Below are positions 46,920 to 57,849 of a stretch of 64,000 nt of DNA, one piece after another (positions within the stretch are counted from its first letter, which is position 1; every line of letters starts with the position of its first letter). Source of the DNA: Welwitschia mirabilis (taxonomy: Eukaryota; Gnetophyta; Gnetopsida; Welwitschiales); contig JBOZIK010000001.1 of the NCBI GenBank assembly GCA_051453625.1, forward strand, positions 20,492,059 to 20,556,058. Reading direction: 5' to 3'. The translations under genes and the position numbers were made by a program. The notes beneath the pieces are model-generated. The model was not told the origin of the DNA, made no database searches, and saw nothing but the letters and a program-made list of their open reading frames with translations.

Positions 46920-47756
46920 ATGGTGGATATTATAGTAGAGGGAAATAAAAAGATAAGAAAAGCATTAATTTACATTGGAGCGAGCATTAACTTTATGTCA
47001 CTTTACATTTACAAGAGGCTTGGTTTAAAAGATAGAATAGAGCCTACTATAGTTGTCTTAAAACTAGCAGATATATCAATTAAAAAACCATTAGGCATAA
47101 TTAAAGATTTGGAAATCCAAATAGAAGAGGCTTACTACCCCCTTGATGTGATTATCATAAAAGTTGAGCATAACAGAGGATATTCTTTACTTCTAAGTAG
47201 AGTCTTTTGTGCAATAGCCCATTACATCATTGATATAAGAAAAGGAATAATGAAATGTTATTTTAGAAATAGAACTTTGACGATTAGAGTCTTTGATGCA
47301 GCTAAGAAAGATTTGGGTGATGATGATATGAACATTAAAGATAATGTCAAACACACTTTATTTTTGCAACATTACCCACTTAAAAAAAGAGAAATCAAAC
47401 CAAGTGAGCATGTGCTTTATGAAGATCAACCTAAGAATAAAGAAGAAAAGAAACCTTGTGAGTATAAGGAATTCCAACTTATCAAGAAAAATCAAAAGGA
47501 AGATTGTCCATTTCATAAGTCAAAAAGTAAAAATCATAAAATGAATTTGAAAAAGAAAAATGTTTTCAAAGGTAATCTTCTTTGTAATGTTCCTCTTACA
47601 TTTCATGAAAATCTTTCACCCAAGTTACCTTTTCTCTTCCCTTTGACTTTCAAAATCTGTACTTTGATATGGAATCATAAAGTACTCTCCATTACTCCTC
47701 TCTTCATCCAATTGATTTTACATGAAAATAATTGTACATATCCTATGTTTTATTAA
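46920..47756 (+). pseudogene. Athila-like protease with altered active site and unusual C-terminal tail
   Basis: A 278-codon open frame. Residues 1-110 match Athila protease: KALIYIGASINFMSLYIYKR, VVLKLADISIKKPLGIIKDL and the IIIKVEHNRGYSLLLSR region. The catalytic D-[LT]-GAS reads Y-I-GAS, so the Asp is Tyr and the enzyme should be inactive. After about residue 120 comes a Lys/Glu-rich tail (KSKSKNHKMNLKKKN) not followed by RT. The tail is repeated in the downstream duplication (49173-49517), so it is part of the duplicated unit. The long open frame is notable given the age of the element. Confidence 0.82.
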
Positions 47757-48824
47757 TTGGTCAATTTCTGGTTTGGACCTTACTTCTTTAAAAGACTTAA
47801 GACCACCACAGATCCTTGATTTTCCTTTCTTTATTTTCATTAAAGTATGCTTTATGTTGAGGATTTAAATAAAAGTTTGCTTGCTTTGTTGTTTTCTTTT
47901 TAGTTTTTTATTTTTAGAATCTTTGTTTTTATTTTTTATTTTCTATTTTTGCTAACATAATTGGTCATCTTCTATGTTGTCCTCATGACAAGATGAATGA
48001 TAATCACCTTTGATAGATTTTTAGTTGTTCTGTTAATTTTCTATGTTTTGTTTATTTTTCCTATCTATGTCATCCTCTATGTCATCTAGAAGATGGCAAG
48101 ATGATTGTTAATAAAATGTTAATTTTTTTTGTTATTTTCAAAAAATAAATTTTTATTACTCTATTGAAATTTATAACTTAACTACCTAAGATTTATAGGA
48201 ATTAAATTGAAAAAATTAGAATTTCATAAGAAAATTGTCTAAATTTTCTCTTAGCTTTTTCTTTTAAAAGATTATTGTGGTATTACTTGATCATCTTTCA
48301 AACCTAACTTATGCATTTATTTTCATAACTAGTTTTTTGACTTGGGAATTTCAATGATAAGATTGGGTTCATCCAATCTTAGGACATTTACACATCAATG
48401 AACTTCATGAAAGGAAGATGCTTTATTTTTTATTCTTTCCTTAATGGTGAAAGGGTCTTAGATTGTTTAAGAGTATTCTTTTCTATCTTAATATTATAAC
48501 TTTTACCTTTGTATTTAGAGTGTTTGGTTATGTGAAATTTTGTTTATTTATTAAAAAAAAAGAATGAATAAATACCATGATGTTTCATGTTTCTATCTCA
48601 AAAGCATGGTCGTCATGATGTCCTACTGCTAGTATATTGAGACAAATATTTTTGAGAAGAGCCTTTGATAGTGTAATATGATACCTGTGGAAACTCTACT
48701 AGGAGGTTAGTTGGCCATGTTTCGCAGGTCCTCACTTCTCTGATAGTGGTTGCACTTTCCTCATCATGGATAATAAAGCTGTATTTAAACTTTGAGGCTA
48801 CTCGATTAGGGGTAATCCTAGTGT
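47279..48824 (+). repeat. Tandem duplication, unit 1 (about 1.5 kb)
   Basis: From ACGATTAGAGTCTTTGATGC to the next gap. Aligns along its length with 49138-50720, by eye at roughly 85% identity with small indels. It covers the protease tail and the 3' non-coding region. Confidence 0.88.
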
Positions 48825-49138
48825 NNNNNNNNNNNNNNNNNNNNNNNNNNNNNNNNNNNNNNNNNNNNNNNNNNNNNNNNNNNNNNNNNNNNNNNNNNNN
48901 NNNNNNNNNNNNNNNNNNNNNNNNNNNNNNNNNNNNNNNNNNNNNNNNNNNNNNNNNNNNNNNNNNNNNNNNNNNNNNNNNNNNNNNNNNNNNNNNNNNN
49001 NNNNNNNNNNNNNNNNNNNNNNNNNNNNNNNNNNNNNNNNNNNNNNNNNNNNNNNNNNNNNNNNNNNNNNNNNNNNNNNNNNNNNNNNNNNNNNNNNNNN
49101 NNNNNNNNNNNNNNNNNNNNNNNNNNNNNNNNNNNNNN
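48825..49138. other. Assembly gap (314 N)
   Basis: Sits between the two units of the tandem duplication and hides the duplication breakpoint and perhaps a second protease core. Confidence 0.8.
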
Positions 49139-50720
49139 CACGATTAGAGTCTTTGATGCAGCTAAGAAGGATTTGGGTAATGATGAAATAAACACTAAAA
49201 ATAATGTCAAACTCGCTTTATTTTTGCAACATCACCCACTTGAAAAAAGAGAGATGAAATCAAGTGAGCATGTGCTTTGTGATGATTTACTTGAAAATAA
49301 AGAAGAAAAAAAACACTGTGAAGTCCAACCTTTTAAGAAAAATCATAAGGGAGATTGTCCATTTCATATGACAAAAAGTAAAAATCATAAAATGAATTTG
49401 AAAAAAAAAATATTTTCAATGGGCATAAAGGTAATTTTCTTTATAATATTCCTCTTGCAAATCTTTCATCCAAATTTCCTTTTCTCTCCCCTTTGCCTTC
49501 CAAAATCTGTACTTTGATATGGCATCATAAAGTACTCTCCATTACTCCTCTCTTTATCTAATCAATTTTACTTAGAAATAATTGCACATTACTTATGTTT
49601 TATTAATTAGTAAATTTTTGGTTTCGACCATTCTTCTTTAAAAATTCTAAAACCATAGAAAATCCTTAATTTTCTTTTCTTTCTTTTTAATAAAGTGTCC
49701 TTTAGATTTAGGATTTAGTTTGCTTGCTTTGATTATTTTCTTTTCAGTTTTTTGTTTTCTGTTTTCAAAGTCTCTGTTTTATTTCTGTTTACAAGTTTGC
49801 TTTCTCTGTTTTTGCTTAAATAATATGTTGTCTTCTATGTCGTCCACATGAGTAGGTGGATGACAATCACTCTTTCTATCTTTTTTGTTTTTTTTCCTTT
49901 TTTTTTATGTTCTATTTTCTTTTCTGTGTATGTTATCCATGTCATCTGGATAACTGTCAGGACAACCATTAATAAACTATTAATTATTTTTGAGAAAATA
50001 CATTTTTATGGCTCTATTAAGATTTCCAACTTGACTACTTCAGAATTGCAGAAAGTGAATGGATAAATATTAGAATTTCATGAGCAAACCATCTAAATTT
50101 TCTTTTAGCCATTTTCCTTTGAAATATTATTATGGCATTACCTGACCATCTTTCAAACTTGATTTATGTATTTACTTCCATGACTAGTCTTTTTGACTTG
50201 GGCATTTCAGTGATAAGATTGGATTTACCCAATCTTAGGACATTTAAAAGTCCATGAACTTTAATTGAAGGAAGATTCCTTTTTTTTAAAATGCTTTTCT
50301 CAATGGTAAAAGGGTCGTAAATTGTTTAAGAGTATTCTTTTCTATCCTAATCTTTTTGACTTTCACTTTTAGCTTTTAGAGTGATGTATCATGTAGAATG
50401 TTATTTATATTTATTTAAAAACAGAAGAAGAAGAAGAAGAAGAAGAAAAGAAGAGAGAGTGAATAAAGACCATGATGTTTTATATTTCTATCTCAAAAAA
50501 ATGGTCACATGATATCCTACCACAAGTACACCAGGGTAAATATTTCTAAAAGAAGCCTTTGGTAGTGTAATATGTAGCTGTGGGAACTCCACTGGAAGGT
50601 CAGTTGGCCATGCTTCACAGGTCTTTACTTTTCTGACAGTGGTTGAACTCCCCTCATCATGGGTAATAAAAGTTATATTTAAAACTTTGAGGCTATGAGA
50701 TCAGTGGTGTTCCTGGTGTC
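49139..50720 (+). repeat. Tandem duplication, unit 2
   Basis: Starts CACGATTAGAGTCTTTGATG and contains an open frame 49173-49517 repeating the Lys/Glu-rich tail (KSKNHKMNLKKK). A (GAA)n stretch lies at 50423-50447. It ends near GGTGTTCCTGGTGTC. Confidence 0.88.
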
Positions 50721-51570
50721 ATCAGAGGTATTGCTTATTTCCTAGACTCTTAGTATTTTTACATGGTCATTTCATTTCTTAATATTTTGGTGTTTGTTTT
50801 ATAGATGACAGTAGGAGAGTTCATTTTTGAGCAATTCTTTGATCTAATCATTCATTGTTTAAAGAATTTTTTTCTAGCATCATCATAATCACTGCCTTAT
50901 TAAATGGAATTTTTGTACACTAAGTCAAGCATTTTTCACATTAGGTAATGTTATGTTTAACTTCATTGGAAATTTCTAGGTTAAAATTTTAGAGTGGTGA
51001 GCTATCTTTTATTTATGTTATCTTATGCCCATTGTTTTTGTTTTTCTTTTGTGATTTGGTTAGTTATTTCAAAGTCATTAATGTATTTTATTACCATGAT
51101 TCCTTGTTTTTANNNNNNNNNNNNNNNNNNNNNNNNNNNNNNNNNNNNNNNNNNNNNNNNNNNNNNNNNNNNNNNNNNNNNNNNNNNNNNNNNNNNNNNN
51201 NNNNNNNNNNNNNNNNNNNNNNNNNNNNNNNNNNNNNNNNNNNNNNNNNNNNNNNNNNNNNNNNNNNNNNNNNNNNNNNNNNNNNNNNNNNNNNNNNNNN
51301 NNNNNNNNNNNNNNNNNNNNNNNNNNNNNNNNNNNNNNNNNNNNNNNNNNNNNNNNNNNNNNNNNNNNNNNNNNNNNNNNNNNNNNNNNNNNNNNNNNNT
51401 ATGACATAAATTTTCAAAATTTTTCAAACACATTGTGCATTACTTGTCATTTATCTATATGATGTGTTTTTATAAGCCTGTTTTATGATTTTCAAATTAT
51501 CTTTTAAAAAATAAATTGGCTCAAAATTATGGTTTTTCCACCTAGTTTTTATCAGGGATTGACAAAGGTT
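50721..51570 (+). other. 3' non-coding region of the nested element
   Basis: No gene recognised. Includes a 287-N gap at 51113-51399. Confidence 0.5.
51113..51399. other. Assembly gap (287 N)
   Basis: Inside the 3' non-coding part of the nested element. Flanks show no duplication. Confidence 0.8.
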
Positions 51571-51581
51571 AAGTGGGAGGG
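51571..51581 (+). other. Polypurine tract of the nested element
   Basis: AAGTGGGAGGG, three bases before the 3' LTR start TGTTGCAC. Confidence 0.8.
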
Positions 51582-51914
51582 CTATGTTGCACTGTCAATT
51601 TACAGTTATTTGATGGGTTTTATGAGTTTTTTTATAGGACTTTTATAAGGTTTTAGTGCAAATTTAAGGATTTTGGAGTTACAAGAGAAAATCTCGAAAA
51701 AGTGCATTATTATCCAAATTTGACGCATTTAAGGCACTTTCTAGTGAATAGAGCTTTTCATGAATAAAATGGCTAAGTTTCTCCTCAAGAAAGACATTAA
51801 AGAAGATTGTCATCCCCTTAGTCGTCCACACAATAAGACCGAATGATGACCGTTGACATGAACTATTGACTCATCAATTTCAAATATATTTTGTAATGTT
51901 TTGTCATCCCCAAG

Positions 51915-51940
51915 GTCGTCTGGACGATAGACCAGACGAC
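51915..51940. repeat. Perfect 9-bp-stem hairpin GTCGTCTGG / CCAGACGAC
   Basis: Stem arms 51915-51923 and 51932-51940 with an 8-base loop. Best preserved of about nine related motifs spread along the nested element. The corresponding place in the 5' LTR (near 42600) is shortened. Confidence 0.75.
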
Positions 51941-52109
51941 ACTGATATGTAACTGTCACTAACAGATTCTCTCAGCCATTTCGTCCATTTTCGAATGCTT
52001 AATAAGCATGCATAACTACACCTTTTATAAATAAGGTTCTCCTTCTACTCTCCTTTCCATCTTCGATGCATAGATATTCTCATGACAGGAGAGCAAAGGG
52101 TAAGAGATC

Positions 52110-52527
52110 NNNNNNNNNNNNNNNNNNNNNNNNNNNNNNNNNNNNNNNNNNNNNNNNNNNNNNNNNNNNNNNNNNNNNNNNNNNNNNNNNNNNNNNNNNN
52201 NNNNNNNNNNNNNNNNNNNNNNNNNNNNNNNNNNNNNNNNNNNNNNNNNNNNNNNNNNNNNNNNNNNNNNNNNNNNNNNNNNNNNNNNNNNNNNNNNNNN
52301 NNNNNNNNNNNNNNNNNNNNNNNNNNNNNNNNNNNNNNNNNNNNNNNNNNNNNNNNNNNNNNNNNNNNNNNNNNNNNNNNNNNNNNNNNNNNNNNNNNNN
52401 NNNNNNNNNNNNNNNNNNNNNNNNNNNNNNNNNNNNNNNNNNNNNNNNNNNNNNNNNNNNNNNNNNNNNNNNNNNNNNNNNNNNNNNNNNNNNNNNNNNN
52501 NNNNNNNNNNNNNNNNNNNNNNNNNNN
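52110..52527. other. Assembly gap (418 N)
   Basis: Flanks match 44106-44113 and 44127 onward of the 5' LTR, where only 13 bases lie between. The gap is therefore over-sized or hides an insertion. Confidence 0.8.
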
Positions 52528-53019
52528 TACAGAAAGATGAGCACTTGGTAGAGGGATAAGTATCTTTTATTAAGACCTAGCTATTTTGTAACCCTGATGA
52601 TTGTTACTTTTAATATAAAATCTTGGTTTTCTATTTATGTTTATATTTGTTTGCATTGTAAATTTCTTATGTCCCTTATAGTCTAATGTTGCCTTAGATC
52701 TAATGATAATTTCTAAGGTGACATAGGTTATCAAGGGCAGCTCTTTTTAGGGCTGAAGAGTAAAAGTAGGATTAGGATTCATTTGCATTGCATGTTAGTC
52801 TATAATGCATATTGCACTTTGCATGATAGTTTAATTTCCTAGTTACTAGGATTATTTGCAAAAGCAGCCTAAATTTCCTTACGGATAGACTTCAACGAGA
52901 TACGACATTTGGGTTACTTCCATTCTTCTAGCGTGTTGTATTATGCATAATATCTATTTTGATTACTAATGATAAAATCTGTTTGAATGTTAAGGTGTGT
53001 ATAAATACACACCGCAATA

Positions 53020-53024
53020 TACTT
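53020..53024. repeat. Target-site duplication TACTT (right copy)
   Basis: Follows the nested 3' LTR end CAATA and matches 42305-42309. Confidence 0.8.
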
Positions 53025-53987
53025 CATTTGTTAGATTTACTTTTATCCCATGTTGTATAACTAATTTGTTAGTATATCCTCTATTTAACAATCTATTTCT
53101 TTTAGGACCTATTTCTCCTAAGAATGTTAGAAATACTAGTGNNNNNNNCAATAGCGGTGGTTCTATTTGACTATTTTTCTTTTATAAAATTTATATAGTT
53201 CAAAGGGACCCATAAATAAGAATCCAAGTATTAATGATTTTTAGTACCATTTTGAAGGTTATAAGAATAAAACTTAGTTAATGGTAATTCAATGATGCAC
53301 ATGACATTTATAGCTTTATAATATATTATTTACTAAAGTTTAAGGACAAAGTATGTCAAAATTCAAGTGTAAACACGCCTCTCAACTAGCCACTTACTAG
53401 TCCCTTAGCAAATATTATGTGAAAATTCAAGTGTAAACATACTCATCAACTATCCATTTTCGAGTCCCTTAGAAAATATTATATAAAAACTGATTGCAAA
53501 GCATACTTAAAAATTCTAAAATTAGCATATCATGAGTGAAAATGAATGAAAAAGTAAGCTTGAAAATGTTTTATTTACATTCAAATACATTTTAAATGTC
53601 AAATTAAATTAGATTGATCCATAAAATTGTAATTAAAGAAAATTTTTAAGTTTTTAACTGTAATTTCATTTGTAATTTAACAAATTTTCATCTTTCTCAA
53701 AATTTTACTAATCATAAAAAATGTGTGATTAAGATAAAAATTAATTATTATTTTTAAAGATTTATATTTTTGTAGAACCCTAATTAATTTTTGACACTAT
53801 CTCAATGTTAAAAGAAGTTATTAAAAAAATCTATGAAAAGTCAATTTTAAAGAAATAAAACATACATTTTTTATTACATAACTTTGCACAAGTATTAGAT
53901 AAGTAGAGAAAAATATAAAAGTAAAAAAAAAAGATAAATACGTTCAAAAAGAAGTGGATCTTCTAGAAGTATTCTCCTTTCATAACA
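53020..53987 (-). repeat. 3' LTR of the Athila-like element, inner half
   Basis: Collinear with about 63320-63990 (shared words TAACAATCTATTTCTT-like, ACCTATTTCTCCTA and the TAAAACTTRGTTAATG region). The right end CATAACA gives TGTTATG on the minus strand, and the following GCCCTCTATT gives a purine tract on that strand. A 7-N gap lies at 53142-53148. 53370-53475 contains a short direct repeat (AAAATTCAAGTGTAAACA twice). Confidence 0.75.
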
Positions 53988-56799
53988 GCCCTCTATTATA
54001 GGTATGATCCTTTGAAGTACATCAAATCTAGCTGTGATGTCATTTTTGTCTCTTTTCATACTTTCTTAAAGCCTTTAAATCCAACTCTAGTATCATATTA
54101 TCATCATTTTAAGCACCTATCTTTCCTCTTAGAAGGTAGTAGAATTAGGGGATCTTTGTCTTTGTTTTCGTTGCTCATGTTATTTTTCTTCTTATTCCTT
54201 TTATGCTTCATGACTTAAAGAGGATCTCAATTATCTTTTAAGAGCTTAAAATAGTTTATCATGCTTCTTTATTCTTATAATCAATGCATTTGTTAAAAAA
54301 ATATAATGATTTATTACCAATCTTCTATATGCAAGGGTTTATTATTACTAATAAACCTCAAAATATTGCTAACTAGAGTGGGAAGAGGGACATTCTTAGT
54401 TCTCCTTCTTGCCTTTTTTATTAAATTAAAGAAAAATTTATAAATTTTGATTTTTTCCCCACATTGAATGATAGAAATAAAAGCTAGGAAATTGGTATAT
54501 GCATCTCTAACATAAGTGGATGAACATACATTTCTAATAATATAAAGAGATAATTAATTTTGAAATAAAAATTTACAAGGTAAATATCCTTCTCTAAGAG
54601 GATCATATTGTACTTTTAAACTCTACAAATAACCTAGATAAATATTTTCTAAGTTAAATACATATAAATCAGGGTGATAGAGATAAATCCCTAGAAATTA
54701 AAAAGAGAGTAACAGAAATGGATACTTATCTTTGTAGAGAGATTCTAAGGATTTTCTTCCTTTTATTCTGAATTTTCATCTTCATGTAGGAGAAAAAAGT
54801 TCCTATAAAATACCTTAACCTTAGTTAGAAATCAGGAATTTCTTATTTATTAAATAAAAACTCTTCATTCTCTCTCCTCTGTCTTCTCTAAGTATATCCT
54901 AACGTACTACTACAATAAGTCATACAATGCCCTTTTTATAATAAACTCTCTGGTCATCCTATATGTTTTATTTAAAGTTCTTAATAATTTCTATGACAAA
55001 CATGATGGCATTAATTTGTTTTAAATAGGCTAAATTATTAAATGTGGATCTTATTACATAGTTCAAGGGGGTGAGTCAAGAACAGGTAGCTTTTAGGGTT
55101 TAAGCTTTATAGATATGAAAGTAAACTTTAACCATTAATTGTTTATTATGAATGGATGGTTTGAGATTTTTTATAATTTGAACCAAATTTGAGATGAAAT
55201 TTTATCTTTTCTCCATGTTTCTTTAACAATATATAACCTTTGATTAGGATTTGGAATATTATTTGTTATAAGAAAATTTATGAATGTTTGAAATAAATGC
55301 AAATCATAAGTTAAAAAAATGTAAAAATTACATTTTTTACCTAAGTTTTTGGCTTAATTATTTCATTTAATTTAAAATATTAGTGATTACCCATATAATT
55401 TCAAAGCTAATCATAAGGATTAATGATTTCTTATATTTATCTTTATGTATCCACTTCAATTTGTTAAAATAAGTCACTCATGATGTTATTCATTAAGTAT
55501 GGCTTTTAATTGACTTGATTCTTAAGGTGAAAGGTTTTATTCTACTAAATCTTAAAATAAAGATAATATGATATAAATTTAATTATATTAATGAACTTAG
55601 GTAAATTTATATTTTAGATGTTTTATCATAGCCAACACTTTAAAATAGTTATGATGAAATTTAATCACAATTCTTGGTATATATGCTAAGCATTGTATAA
55701 TCAGTGTTATGTTGCATCACCCTCTAGGCCCATCAGTAACATGAATGAAAGGTTTTCTCAAAGGAAGAGGATTCCCTCAAAAATTTCATTCAAATTTGTT
55801 ATATTTTTATATAAAGTACATATATCTTACACCATGGTCTAAGTGTCTTATAGATAATCAATTATTAGATCTTTAATTATTAATTTTTTAGATTTACATA
55901 TTAGATCAAAGCCAACATGTAGGAAAAACATATATGTTGTATGGCTTAATTGGTATTCATATAAACATAAATTCATGATAAAAATGATTTTAACATTTTT
56001 ATATCTTCATATATAGCTTAAACATTTTTCCATGCTAACAAGTCAATTTTCACAAGTTCTACGTTTCTAAAACTAGGAGAAATAGTGCATTTTGGCACTA
56101 GAAAACCTCTTTTCATAATTGCTATCAAGTAGAGATATTTTAATATGTATTCTCTTTATTATAATATTGTTATAATACATAAATCTTTGATAATAGATTT
56201 TTTTTTCAATTTCTAGAATTTGAATTTTTTTTCTAATGCACATTAGCAATTATATCAAAATTTGTTACATAATATCTCATATGCATAACATAGAGTGATG
56301 AAAAGTTAAAATTCTAGATTACGAATTTTCTCATCCTAGTCAATCCCTAGTTAGATAATCAATGTGATATATCTAAAATATTAATATATTATAATTAAAC
56401 TAATTGAATTATGTAATTATCATAACTGTAGGTTTAGCCAAGATAAACCCTAAGACTTTAAATTATATTAATGTAATTCTCATATGACATTAATTTTTAA
56501 CTTTATTTAAATGTTTCTATGTGAATGATAGAGGGTCAAAGTTACAACCCACAAGGAAAGATTTATGAAAAGTATTTATCTAATGACTTTGAATGAACAA
56601 TCATCCTTAAAGCTTAGAATCTTAACAATGCCATAAGAAAATACTTCTAAGATTGCAATGAAATATTCCACTTAGACATAATTTTTTCAAAGAATTTTTG
56701 TAGTTATAAATCATTTAGTAAAATGAAGGTAGTAGATATAAAACTTCTCCTAAATATATATTTATCATTATACATTTTCATTCTTTATGTTTTGATTCA
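53988..56799 (-). other. 3' non-coding region of the Athila-like element
   Basis: Long AT-rich stretch between integrase and 3' LTR, as usual in Athila/Tat elements. A short Lys-rich frame (minus strand, around 54212-54100: MKHKRNKKKNNMSNEN) could be a relic of the extra ORF that some Athila elements carry, but there is too little to be sure. Confidence 0.45.
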
Positions 56800-57313
56800 G
56801 TAGTTTTCATAAGCTTCATTCCCTTTTTTAAGATTATTTAGGTCGATACTCCAAGATTCTAAAACTTTATTAATATTTTAATTAAGCTATTTAATGGCCC
56901 AAAAATTTTCATATTCAATTTTGACATGAACGTAATAAGATTCTCTAAAAACAATTCCATAAGGTAGCATTTCAATGGAGGTTTTATAGGTGGTTTAGTA
57001 GTTATAGAGAGCATTACTAAGTGGAAAAACTGATAAGTTCTACTTGACTTCATCACTTACTATAGGATTCTTTTCAACTCACCATTTGTAACCTTCACTT
57101 GATTATTAGTTTGTGAATTGTAAGAAGCTGCAACTTTGTACATGATTTCACATTTGTTTAAAAGACTAATAATTGCTTTATTATAAAGATGATTTTATTT
57201 GGCACTAATAATAACTCAAAGTAAGATTTAGATATATTTATATATATATGTATATATATATATATAGTTTATGGGGATTACATCACTAAGTAATGTAAAG
57301 TTATTCCAGCTAG

Positions 57314-57321
57314 AACAGGTG

Positions 57322-57376
<55 letters not shown>

Positions 57377-57488
57377 NNNNNNNNNNNNNNNNNNNNNNNN
57401 NNNNNNNNNNNNNNNNNNNNNNNNNNNNNNNNNNNNNNNNNNNNNNNNNNNNNNNNNNNNNNNNNNNNNNNNNNNNAACAGGTGATAT

Positions 57489-57554
<66 letters not shown>
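57314..57554. repeat. (TA)n / (GTAT)n microsatellite around a gap
   Basis: AACAGGTGATATA followed by (TA)n and GTATGTA occurs before the 100-N gap (57314-57376) and after it (57477-57554), with one C/G difference and a longer (GTAT)n on the right. A related TA tract lies at 57238-57266. The long open frames across it are artefacts of the repeat. Confidence 0.9.
57377..57476. other. Assembly gap (100 N) inside the microsatellite
   Basis: The duplicated flank indicates the two contigs probably overlap in the same TA repeat. Confidence 0.75.
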
Positions 57555-57849
57555 CAAAAATATGGAGGAAATATCCTAATGAAATATATATTTTAAATGT
57601 TAAATGGTTCAATCTTAAGAATGATAGGAAGGAACCCCATATCTCTATTTTGAATTATATCTAAATCTTGACATGTAATATAGGATTTATAGTTTTCACA
57701 AGCATCTTTAGAAAGGGTTGACCAATATAGTCCACATTGAAGGATTTTATGTGAGGTTTTCTTAACAAAAAAGTAATCCTCTATACACTCCAGCATATGT
57801 GAATTTTAAGACATTTAAGATTTCAAATTATAAGATGCACCTATGGATG

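Larger units (their letters stand above)
42310..53019 (+). mobile_element. RT-less Athila-like LTR element nested in the other's LTR
   Basis: LTRs at 42310-44637 and 51585-53019 start TGTTG and end CAATA (ancestral CAACA), with TACTT duplications outside. PBS 44641-44658 matches Asp tRNA and the PPT is at 51571-51581. It encodes gag and a protease-like region (45076-47756). No RT, RNase H or integrase is visible, and a 1.5-kb tandem duplication fills the rest. It would need pol from an autonomous relative; the minus-strand element into which it inserted uses the same PBS type. Four N gaps (314, 287, 418 and 7 bases, the last just outside) limit certainty. Confidence 0.85.
51585..53019 (+). 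repeat. 3' LTR of the nested element
   Basis: Aligns with the 5' LTR and lacks the LINE insertion. Contains a 418-N gap where the 5' LTR has only 13 bases. Ends CGCAATA. TATA box at 52026-52033. Confidence 0.88.
56800..57810 (-). pseudogene. Athila-like integrase
   Basis: Minus-strand pieces in order: HKILQCGLYWSTLSKDACEN and KSYITCQDLDIIQNRDMGFL (zinc-finger region, open frame 57796-57593), then beyond a microsatellite and a gap HLYNKAIISLLNKCEIMYKV, SYNSQTNNQVKVTNGELKRI, ALYNY-TTYKTSIEMLPYGI and VKIEYENFWAIK. The catalytic Glu of the QVE motif reads Lys (QVKVTN), a G-to-A type change. The AT repeat sits inside the coding region and must be a later expansion or insertion. Confidence 0.82.

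Noticed and set aside
48746-52551. Long open frames at 48746-49210, 50994-51433 and 52066-52551
   Set aside because: They consist mainly of N runs; no sequence supports a gene.
54012-54218. 68-codon plus-strand frame ending in a Phe/Leu-rich stretch
   Set aside because: Lies in the 3' non-coding part of a minus-strand element; composition comes from a purine-rich opposite strand.
57228-57612. Open frames of 100-109 codons with repeated Ile-Tyr
   Set aside because: Translations of the TA microsatellite and a gap, not genes.
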